A stretch of 21,456 nt of DNA, taken from the NCBI GenBank assembly GCA_046538345.1, contig JBKHJB010000016.1:1-21456 (forward strand), written 5' to 3'. Numbering within the stretch: the stretch's first letter is position 1; each line of letters starts with the position of its first letter. This DNA is from PUND01 sp046538345. GTDB lineage: Bacteria; Planctomycetota; Phycisphaerae; SM23-33. The notes beneath the pieces are model-generated. The model was not told the DNA's origin and did no database searches. It saw only the letters and a list, made by a program, of their open reading frames with translations. Position numbers and translations under genes: made by a program. This document shows, one piece after another, positions 16,485-21,456 of this stretch.

Positions 16485-17006
16485 CTATTCCGACTTGTGG
16501 GAAGGGGTGTCCTCCTTTGGCTTCTGTTTGCTTTGGGCAGGCAGATGGTCACTCAGGCGAAACACCGGCATGATCAGAGGAGGTAGCCCCATCCGAGCCG
16601 TTGTGCTATGCACGAACTCGCGCCAGTACGGCCAGGAATTATAGACGCCGTTTATTTTCCCAAACGCTTCCAAGGCCTCTTCGGAAAGTCCTTCGACGGC
16701 CTCACAGTGATATGCAAGTTCAAAGGTGACCGCGATCCTGACTGCGACATCGGCGGATTCCTGTTCCAAGGGCAAAGCATCAGCCGTAAACCGAGCTGTC
16801 ACCCTTATCTCTCCTGCTTCCGCATCAGCGGTCGTTTCGGTATCAATGCCCTGGCGTACATCCATCTTTGGTCCGATCAACTCCGGCCTCTGCTCGGCCG
16901 CAAAGCTGACGACACGGATATCCTTAAGCTCGACTTCCCGAGCTACCTCAGCCACCTGACTCATCGCGACCTTGCCCACCCCGGTCCTTTCTCTATTCTG
17001 GGCCAT
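16485..17006 (-). CDS. SecB-like chaperone of a toxin-antitoxin-chaperone (TAC) module
   Basis: From ATG at 17006 the protein has 173 residues. An upstream start at 17060 would overlap the antitoxin by 43 bp, whereas 17006 has AGGAGG 4 nt before it. The segment FGKINGVYNSWPYWREFVHSTTARMGLPPLIMPVFRL (residues about 114-150) is the SecB helix-and-loop signature, preceded by beta-strand segments such as LKDIRVVSFAAEQ and VRIAVTFELAYHCE. Export-type SecB delivers precursors to SecA; SecB-like proteins in TAC systems instead protect the antitoxin from aggregation and proteolysis. The polar, lysine-rich tail lacks the zinc-binding SecA contact of export-type SecB. It follows the antitoxin stop by 11 nt, in the order known from the Mycobacterium tuberculosis HigB1-HigA1-SecB operon. 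Confidence 0.85.
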   Translation of the reverse strand: MAQNRERTGVGKVAMSQVAEVAREVELKDIRVVSFAAEQRPELIGPKMDVRQGIDTETTADAEAGEIRVTARFTADALPLEQESADVAVRIAVTFELAYHCEAVEGLSEEALEAFGKINGVYNSWPYWREFVHSTTARMGLPPLIMPVFRLSDHLPAQSKQKPKEDTPSHKSE

Positions 17007-17016
17007 CGTGCCTCCT
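17007..17016 (-). promoter_or_regulatory. Ribosome-binding site fixing the SecB-like start
   Basis: On the minus strand AGGAGG (17016 to 17011) is followed by CACG and then ATG at 17006. It falls inside the gap between antitoxin stop and chaperone start and decides against the longer frame beginning at 17060. Confidence 0.75.
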
Positions 17017-17017
17017 G

Positions 17018-17446
17018 TTACGCAGCTTGGAATAAATCGTCTGCATCGCCGACCGGACATGCTTTTGTGATTTCAGATGTCTCCGCACTCAGCGTTTTCG
17101 GACTATACCCGGTCTGTTCTGAACGCCCCACCTGCCATACGGTTAAGCTCTGTGTAGACGTACTTCTGACAGCTCCCAGCGGAACAGCTTCGACCCGCAA
17201 CTCCTTTCCGAGAGCAAAAAGAACATCGGCGATCAGACGGATGGTCATGTTTCTCCGCCCGGCAAGTATTTGAGTCACGTTGGATTTGGTCGTTCCAAGA
17301 CGTTCAGCGAGCTGCGATCTGCTGATATTCTCCTTCTCCATCTCCCTGCAGAGAAGCTCCGAGACCTCCAGAATCGCTTCTTCCTCTATGAGACGCTTCT
17401 TCTGTTCCGGTGTACGTGTCAGCCGTTCTATTAGCGTGTTGCCCAT
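17018..17446 (-). CDS. higA: HigA-like XRE-family antitoxin with C-terminal extension
   Basis: The 142-residue protein has a basic N-terminal helix region, then an XRE helix-turn-helix at about residues 41-75 (ISRSQLAERLGTTKSNVTQI, then LAGRRNMTIRLIADVLFALG). From residue 89 to 142 there is a polar extension containing LTVWQVG. In TAC modules such an extension (the chaperone-addiction region) makes the antitoxin unstable unless SecB binds it, and that would be its expected role here. It should bind and neutralise the HigB-like toxin and repress its own promoter. AAAGGA lies just before the ATG. The toxin stop is 38 nt upstream. The DNA is AT-richer than its surroundings. Confidence 0.85.
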   Translation of the reverse strand: MGNTLIERLTRTPEQKKRLIEEEAILEVSELLCREMEKENISRSQLAERLGTTKSNVTQILAGRRNMTIRLIADVLFALGKELRVEAVPLGAVRSTSTQSLTVWQVGRSEQTGYSPKTLSAETSEITKACPVGDADDLFQAA

Positions 17447-17484
17447 CGTTCCTTTCTCTCCCTTAAGGAAGCTCTGCTTTGAAC

Positions 17485-17883
17485 TTAGCTGTCCGAACCA
17501 ATACGGCTTCTATCTTCTTCCCGAATCCGCACAGCGCGATCAATTTCACCACGAGGCGTTTTTTGCGACTGCTTCTTGAACCCATGCGTCAGGACCAGTG
17601 TGTTTCCTTCGATGTAGTGCAATATACGAAGCGAGCCGCTTCTGATTTGCCAAATATCGCTATCAAGCTTGTGATACGTATGGTAATCCGCTATCTGACC
17701 ATGCATGGCCAGCCGTCTAAACCGGGCCTCGAACTTATCTGCCTCATTGGGCCATTTTGTGGCACACTCAGTGAGAAAATCAGCAGCGGGTGACCTGCCA
17801 CTCCGTCGCTTCGCACAAACAATCACATACTTCGGGCCTTTTGCGACAATCTCCCTTCCATGTTGATCGACTTCTACATCCAT
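17485..17883 (-). CDS. higB: HigB-like toxin (RelE/Gp49-type mRNA interferase)
   Basis: The 132-residue protein matches the phage Gp49-like/HigB family: a helix-rich N-terminal half (FLTECATKWPNEADKFEARFRRLAMHG), then DSDIWQIRSGSLRILHYI (residues 75-92) and LVLTHGFKKQSQKTPRGEIDRAV (96-118). Arg86 and the Lys pair at 103-104 correspond to the basic residues this family uses on mRNA. Such toxins cut mRNA, usually at the ribosome, and arrest growth. It is the first gene of the three-gene operon, as in mycobacterial TAC systems, preceded by a TATAAT box. It starts at ATG 17883 with only a weak AAGG upstream. Catalysis was not checked against a structure. Confidence 0.85.
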   Translation of the reverse strand: MDVEVDQHGREIVAKGPKYVIVCAKRRSGRSPAADFLTECATKWPNEADKFEARFRRLAMHGQIADYHTYHKLDSDIWQIRSGSLRILHYIEGNTLVLTHGFKKQSQKTPRGEIDRAVRIREEDRSRIGSDS

Positions 17884-17884
17884 G

Positions 17885-17925
17885 AAGTTAACTTATACCT
17901 TAATTATACTGCGCCCGCAAGCGCA
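17885..17925 (-). promoter_or_regulatory. TAC promoter with two candidate operator palindromes
   Basis: Read on the minus strand, TATAAT occupies 17908-17903, 20 bp before the toxin start. A perfect 10-bp palindrome AAGTTAACTT lies at 17885-17894, between -10 and ATG. A second inverted repeat, TGCGC-N6-GCGCA, lies at 17910-17925, directly upstream of the -10. No good -35 is seen (TTCGAA at 19 bp is the best). Autorepression by the antitoxin is the family rule and both palindromes are placed to allow it; which is bound is unknown. Confidence 0.6.
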
Positions 17926-17999
17926 TGTTCGAAGTTTTTTGAAGCATTTTCCGATCTCGCTACCGGTTTTTAATCCCTTCTGATACTTACGCTTACGTG

Positions 18000-18035
18000 C
18001 TAATACCTGCCGCGTCGGACGGCAACGCCCGGGCG
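18000..18035 (+). repeat. Right copy of 36-bp direct repeat, inside terminase 3' end
   Basis: This copy spans the last 11 codons and TAG of the terminase gene. It matches 16393-16428 at 35 of 36 positions. Beyond it, to the right, the terminase coding sequence continues with normal composition, so this is the copy fused to the gene body; the left copy is the one adjoining pabC. Confidence 0.93.
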
Positions 18036-19505
18036 CATGCGGTTGACGAAGAAATAGCGCAGCGCGTCGATGAGATGGTCCGGACCGTCCTTGGCGGGCT
18101 TTTCGTTCTCGCCGCCGGCGCCGGGCGGCGGGTAGTGGTATGTCTGGAATGCGCCGATGAGCCGCTTGCAGCCGGGGTCTATCACCAGCGACGCGTCCCC
18201 GAACGCCGGGGCAAGCGCGGCGCGGATAAGCTCCAGCCCCTCGGCGATGGTGCTGGAGCGGCATGCGCTGGGTATGCCGGCGGCCCGGAGCAGTTCGGTG
18301 CAGGCGGCGCCGCTGGTGGCTTCCTTCTGCCGGCCGGCGGGGTCCACGTAGGTCATCGCGACTTTGGCTTCCGGCGGGTCGCGGCGGAGTATTTCCTCGG
18401 CATGGGCCGTCAGAGGCAGACGACGCCGGACATACTCGTCTATCACGTGCACCGCGCCGGCGGGTGAGACCTGCATCCACAGGCACACCAGCGGACTGCG
18501 GTAGCCGAAGTCGATTGCCCTGTAAAGCGGCCAATCGGAGCAGAACTCAGCCGGTCGGACATGACGGGCGACGTCGAATTCCGGAAACACCAGCCACTCT
18601 CGGTGCGGGCCCTTGCAGAGCATCTCGGCGTCCCAGGCGGCGCGGCTGGAGCGTGCCTTGATGGCGATGGCGTCGTCGATGCGGAAGAACCCCTGTGCGG
18701 AACGTGCGGCGCCCCGGCAGTCGTCCGCCAGCGGGCAGTGCTCGCATTTGCGCCACTTGGGACAGCGCTCGATTACGTCCCAGAGGCACCATTGCAGCAT
18801 TGCGTAGCCGGCCGAGACCGCTTCAGTGTCGGATTTTGCCGGCGAGTTCAGCCGTTCGGCGTCCGAGACCAACCGGTGCATCAGCCCGCCGCTGCGGTGC
18901 AGCGTGGAGAGAACCTCAATCGAGCCGCGGGCGCCCGCGGTCGAGCGGGTAGCGAACTGAACGGCCCGCCAGACGCGCTCGTCGAACAGCTCCACCTCGT
19001 CGCAGCGGATCTTCTGGACGTGCTGGCCGCGTACGGCGCGCTCCGACTGCGGAAGCATGCGGATTTCCGAACCGCCGGTCAGCAGCACGCGGTCGCGGGT
19101 CGGCGGTTTGACAAGCAGCTCCGGGCGGCGCTCGAGAAGCTCGCGGATATGCTCAGCGAGACGGTTGGACTGCTCGAAACTGCCGCCGATTACGCGGATA
19201 TGGACCGGACCGTGGTAAACCGCGTCCAGCAGCGTGGCGACTGCCGCCATCATGGTCTTTCCGCCTCCGCGGTTCGCCCAGACCAGCAGGTCCCGCTCCG
19301 CGAAGAAGCTCGCCACCAGATAGTCCAGCGGAGAGTTGTGCCCGTCGCACAAAGCGCGCGAGGGCACCTTCAGCGCGAAGCAGTCCCGAACAAGCCGGGC
19401 GAGCTGAGCGCGCGTTCGCGGCGGCGCCGCCGGCAGAGGGCTTTCCGCGGCGGAGCAGTTGACGCGGCGTGATGACGAGCGACGAGGACGTTTGGCTTCA
19501 GGCAT
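18000..19505 (-). CDS. Phage-type terminase large subunit (packaging ATPase-nuclease)
   Basis: The 501-residue product has both terminase halves. The ATPase has Walker A ANRGGGKT (residues 77-84), Walker B IRCDEVELF with Asp169/Glu170, and a coupling motif LSTLHRSGG (199). The RNase H-like nuclease has AIDFGYRSP (Asp332), TYVDPAGRQ (Asp388) and DGPDHLIDALRYFF (Asp477, Asp480). Between them is a four-cysteine cluster (Cys248, 254, 257, 263). In phages this motor cuts concatemeric DNA and pumps it into capsids. The start ATG 19505 overlaps the preceding gene's stop by 8 nt (ATGCCTGA), with GGAG upstream. The frame is complete and motifs look intact, yet no small subunit, portal or capsid gene is in view. 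A domesticated terminase, gene-transfer-agent part or prophage remnant are alternatives. Confidence 0.88.
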   Translation of the reverse strand: MPEAKRPRRSSSRRVNCSAAESPLPAAPPRTRAQLARLVRDCFALKVPSRALCDGHNSPLDYLVASFFAERDLLVWANRGGGKTMMAAVATLLDAVYHGPVHIRVIGGSFEQSNRLAEHIRELLERRPELLVKPPTRDRVLLTGGSEIRMLPQSERAVRGQHVQKIRCDEVELFDERVWRAVQFATRSTAGARGSIEVLSTLHRSGGLMHRLVSDAERLNSPAKSDTEAVSAGYAMLQWCLWDVIERCPKWRKCEHCPLADDCRGAARSAQGFFRIDDAIAIKARSSRAAWDAEMLCKGPHREWLVFPEFDVARHVRPAEFCSDWPLYRAIDFGYRSPLVCLWMQVSPAGAVHVIDEYVRRRLPLTAHAEEILRRDPPEAKVAMTYVDPAGRQKEATSGAACTELLRAAGIPSACRSSTIAEGLELIRAALAPAFGDASLVIDPGCKRLIGAFQTYHYPPPGAGGENEKPAKDGPDHLIDALRYFFVNRMRPGVAVRRGRY

Positions 19506-20754
19506 GCGGGGCAAGCTCCATGTCTTCGCCGGCGGGCGAGGGGTCCCCGCACAGCGGCGCCGGCAGCCGAGGTGCGAGGAAGTAGTGGTAACGGCGCGAC
19601 CCTTTGAATCGACCGACGTGCGCCATGCCGGCCCTGGTGAAAAGCGGATGGATGCCGCCCATAACGGCAAGCGCCTCGACCAGCGGTGTAGCGGCCGTGG
19701 CGAGCGCGTGGCGGACCAGCGCCGTTGCGAGCGAACAGCCGCGATACATCGGATGCACCACCACGCGGGAGACGCACTCGATTTCCGCGTTGAGAAGCGC
19801 CAACGCCTTGCGGTTGTCCGGGCCGGTATAGCGTCCGGGAAGCGCGGCGTTTCGCCCGCGACAGCGCATCGTCGGCGGGGAGACCACCATCACGGCCGCT
19901 ATTTCCGGCGACTCCGGCGCCCGACGCGACGTGCGCACGACCCATACGCGCTTATGCGTGGCGGGGCGACCCGCCAGATAGTGCCACCTGGAAAGCGCGT
20001 CATAGTCGGCTATCCGCCCTCGCGAGATGCGGAACCGCCCCCACGGCGGCTCGCCGGAGGCGAACAGCCGACGGAACCGGCCCAACATTCGCGGGCGCTC
20101 GCCCAGTGGCTTGACGATGGTGCGGTCGGGTCTGAGCTGGTGCAATAAATCACTACGCGGCGTCGCCAGCAGCAGCGCGGGCGCGCCCGGTGAAGAGGGG
20201 TTTATCAGCGAACGGACCTGACGTGCGAGCACAGCCGCCGTGGTGGCATCCAGACCGGAGGCGAACTCGTCGGCTACCACGAGCATCCCAGGACCACGTG
20301 AACGGCCCTGGTGAAGCGCCCGCGCCAGCGCCAGGCGCCACTGCTGCCCGGCGGAAAGCTCGCTTGCCCGGCCGGCGAGCACGGCCGCTTCCGCCAGGCC
20401 GCAACGACTGAGAATCTCCAGCCGCTCGCTAAGCGGCCCTGAGCCGACGAACCGGACGGCGGGCTTGCCGCTTCTCGCCGGCTTCCCCGCATCCAGCACC
20501 ACGGCATCCGCGACGTGTCGGGCAACCGATCGCAGCAGCACGCTCTTGCCCGCGCCGCTGGGCCCGACGACTGCGACTACCTCGCCGGCGGCTATATCCA
20601 CGAGTTGATTGTCCCACAGACGCTCTCTATTGGCGCGGAGGCCGAACAGTCGTCCCACGCGGCGGGCATCCCCGCTCTTGCCGGAGCGCCGGCGGACGGT
20701 GGCGCGCACGTTGAAACGACGGTGCGTCGGCTTTTTTTGGGAGCTCTTTGTCAT
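19498..20754 (-). CDS. ABC-type ATPase fused to GNAT acetyltransferase domain (COG2401-like)
   Basis: The 418-residue protein has an N-terminal ABC ATPase: Walker A GPSGAGKS (64-71), signature SELSAGQQ (131-138), Walker B MLVVADE (157-163) and D-loop SGLD (166-169). The usual switch His is not obvious, as the segment reads LLLATPRSDLL. There are no membrane segments, so it is not a transporter. Residues about 240-395 look like a GNAT fold, with SRWHYLAGRP early and VVVHPMYRGCSLATALVRHA (331-350) resembling the acetyl-CoA pyrophosphate loop. The architecture resembles what I recall as COG2401, whose function is unknown. It overlaps the terminase start, so the two are translationally coupled. 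The start at 20754 has no clear ribosome-binding site; a GTG at 20706 is a possible alternative. Confidence 0.82.
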   Translation of the reverse strand: MTKSSQKKPTHRRFNVRATVRRRSGKSGDARRVGRLFGLRANRERLWDNQLVDIAAGEVVAVVGPSGAGKSVLLRSVARHVADAVVLDAGKPARSGKPAVRFVGSGPLSERLEILSRCGLAEAAVLAGRASELSAGQQWRLALARALHQGRSRGPGMLVVADEFASGLDATTAAVLARQVRSLINPSSPGAPALLLATPRSDLLHQLRPDRTIVKPLGERPRMLGRFRRLFASGEPPWGRFRISRGRIADYDALSRWHYLAGRPATHKRVWVVRTSRRAPESPEIAAVMVVSPPTMRCRGRNAALPGRYTGPDNRKALALLNAEIECVSRVVVHPMYRGCSLATALVRHALATAATPLVEALAVMGGIHPLFTRAGMAHVGRFKGSRRYHYFLAPRLPAPLCGDPSPAGEDMELAPHA

Positions 20755-20765
20755 GTTCGGAATGT

Positions 20766-20780
20766 GCCGGTCGGACCGGC
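20766..20780. promoter_or_regulatory. Perfect 7-bp-arm palindrome before the ABC-GNAT gene
   Basis: GCCGGTC, one G, then GACCGGC occupy 20766-20780, 11 bp upstream of the ABC-GNAT start and within the 72-bp gap after the HTH gene. It could be an operator for the tandem-HTH protein or an RNA hairpin affecting translation of the downstream gene. Confidence 0.45.
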
Positions 20781-20826
20781 GCTTAGCGGAGGTGGAAGTG
20801 TCTGGGTGTAGGGTCGGGTCGGACCT

Positions 20827-21267
20827 TCAGCCCCCTCGGGTAAACCCCCGCGAGCGGTGCATGCGGCGGATGGCCGATATCTGTGCGGAAACCCGATCCA
20901 ACCGTCGCCGAAGGGTATGGGCAGTTATGCCCAGACGCTTCGCCAGCGCCCGCTGGCTCAGTCCCTGGCAGAAATACAGCCGGGCCAGCTCCGCATCCTC
21001 AGCGGGAAGGTACTGCAACGCCCTGGCGGCATCGAGGAATTCGCGGCTCGTAAGCCGGCGGGACAAGCGACGAACCCTGTCACGCAGCGTACGCGGGCGG
21101 ACACCCATAATCCTCGCCAGTGATGATGCCGATTGCCCGCGGACAAGAACCGCCTCCAGCAATTCCTTCTCCGGAGGCGAGAGCAGTTCCATACGACCCC
21201 TGATAACCTCTTCATCGGCCGGCAACTCCTTTTTGCGGCAGATGTTCTCCTGCAATGACAGCGGCAT
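20827..21267 (-). CDS. Small tandem helix-turn-helix regulator (sigma-70 region 4-like)
   Basis: From ATG 21267 the protein has 146 residues. Two HTH units follow each other: LSPPEKELLEAVL, then SASSLARIMGVRPRTLRDRV (about 31-66), and LPAEDAELARLYFCQGLSQRALAKRLGITAHTLRRRLDRV (about 87-126). Each resembles sigma factor region 4 or a LuxR-type HTH; no region 2 is present, so it is not a complete sigma factor. AGAGGG stands about 7 nt before this ATG; an extended frame beginning with TTG at 21366 is less likely. It is the first gene of the minus-strand series and lies 72 bp ahead of the ABC-GNAT gene. A role as transcription regulator of the terminase module is inferred from position. Confidence 0.7.
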   Translation of the reverse strand: MPLSLQENICRKKELPADEEVIRGRMELLSPPEKELLEAVLVRGQSASSLARIMGVRPRTLRDRVRRLSRRLTSREFLDAARALQYLPAEDAELARLYFCQGLSQRALAKRLGITAHTLRRRLDRVSAQISAIRRMHRSRGFTRGG

Positions 21268-21417
21268 TTCGGCCCTCTTTTCGTGCTGGAGATGGTTTTT
21301 GCCGGACCGGAGACACGGGGCGATGCTCAGCCCGGAGCACCCGGCGCCCGGACGGCGGTGCGGCAAGCATTGGTGGGATACTCACCTGACTCCTGTACAG
21401 CTAACCCGACGAGAGAT

Positions 21418-21445
21418 ATGATAACGAGTCAACAGCCGATGTCAA
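21418..21445 (-). promoter_or_regulatory. Near-consensus promoter for the HTH/ABC-GNAT/terminase series
   Basis: On the minus strand a perfect TTGACA (21445-21440) is followed after 16 bp by TATCAT (21423-21418, 5 of 6 matches). Transcription would start near 21411, giving a leader of about 145 nt before the HTH start codon. In this GC-rich genome such a match is unlikely by chance and suggests sigma-70-type expression. Confidence 0.65.
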
Positions 21446-21456
21446 GGAATTAACCG

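Larger units (their letters stand above)
16393..18035. mobile_element. Inserted TAC cassette bounded by 36-bp direct repeats
   Basis: About 1.6 kb of AT-richer DNA carrying toxin, antitoxin and SecB-like genes lies between the two repeat copies. The repeat is part of the terminase coding end, so the outer sequence plus one repeat reconstructs an intact terminase-pabC junction. There is no integrase or transposase inside, and I see no terminal inverted repeats. The pattern fits integration at an att-like site in a gene 3' end, with the enzyme supplied elsewhere, or a duplication-forming recombination event. Confidence 0.7.

Noticed and set aside
16393..18035. Reading the TAC insert as an integron gene cassette or a transposon
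   Set aside because: I saw no attC-like core sites with the GTTRRRY consensus, no terminal inverted repeats and no transposase; the flanking repeat is a copy of a coding 3' end instead.
21268..21366. Extension of the HTH protein upstream to a TTG at 21366
   Set aside because: The extra 33 residues show no domain, the ATG at 21267 has a good AGAGGG ribosome-binding site, and TTG at 21366 lacks one.
18000..21456. Calling the terminase region a prophage
   Set aside because: Only the terminase is phage-like; neighbours on the left are housekeeping genes, composition is host-like and no structural gene is present. The right side beyond the window is unseen, so this remains open.

Overview
The window is a high-GC bacterial chromosome segment with tightly packed genes. 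Several traits suggest a planctomycete, perhaps Phycisphaerae-like: a DUF4091-type lipoprotein with a CBM9-like tail, a GH4 enzyme, an MsbA-type exporter carrying a PDZ-like insertion, and a lone terminase beside an ABC-acetyltransferase fusion. That placement is inference from gene style. No rRNA or other taxonomic marker is present, and I recognised no rRNA, tRNA or CRISPR array. No stretch over about 300 bases lacks a gene.

Positions 1-3502: a GH4 glycosidase runs off the left edge on the minus strand. Divergent from it lie thymidylate kinase (tmk) and the DNA polymerase III delta-prime gene (holB). These two are often neighbours, but here an AT-richer NYN-domain (LabA/DUF88-type) putative RNase gene with a structured, terminator-bearing leader sits between them. 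Its end overlaps the start of holB.

Positions 3543-14157: after a short 8-bp tandem repeat comes a long plus-strand run with almost no gaps. It encodes an MsbA-like ABC exporter with a PDZ-like domain between TM1 and TM2, a GT-C-type membrane glycosyltransferase, a DUF4091/CBM9 lipoprotein, PabB, a siroheme-synthase-type precorrin-2 dehydrogenase (TTG start) and glutamyl-tRNA reductase (HemA). The first three look like envelope functions; the last three belong to folate and tetrapyrrole synthesis.

Positions 14165-21456: a hairpin separates this run from a converging minus-strand series. Read from its promoter at the right edge, the series is: a tandem-HTH regulator, a COG2401-like ABC ATPase fused to a GNAT domain, a phage-type terminase large subunit, then (after an insertion) a class IV aminotransferase (PabC/BCAT type) and a NIF3 protein. 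Between terminase and pabC lies a complete, AT-richer toxin-antitoxin-chaperone (TAC) cassette: HigB-like toxin, HigA-like antitoxin with a C-terminal extension, and SecB-like chaperone.

The TAC cassette is bracketed by a 36-bp direct repeat (35/36 identical) that copies the last 11 codons and stop of the terminase gene. Removing one repeat plus the cassette would place the terminase stop 12 nt before the pabC start. I read this as a site-specific or recombination-mediated insertion that left the terminase frame intact. The most interesting signals are this insertion and the terminase/ABC-GNAT/HTH module, which has no capsid, portal or integrase gene in view.
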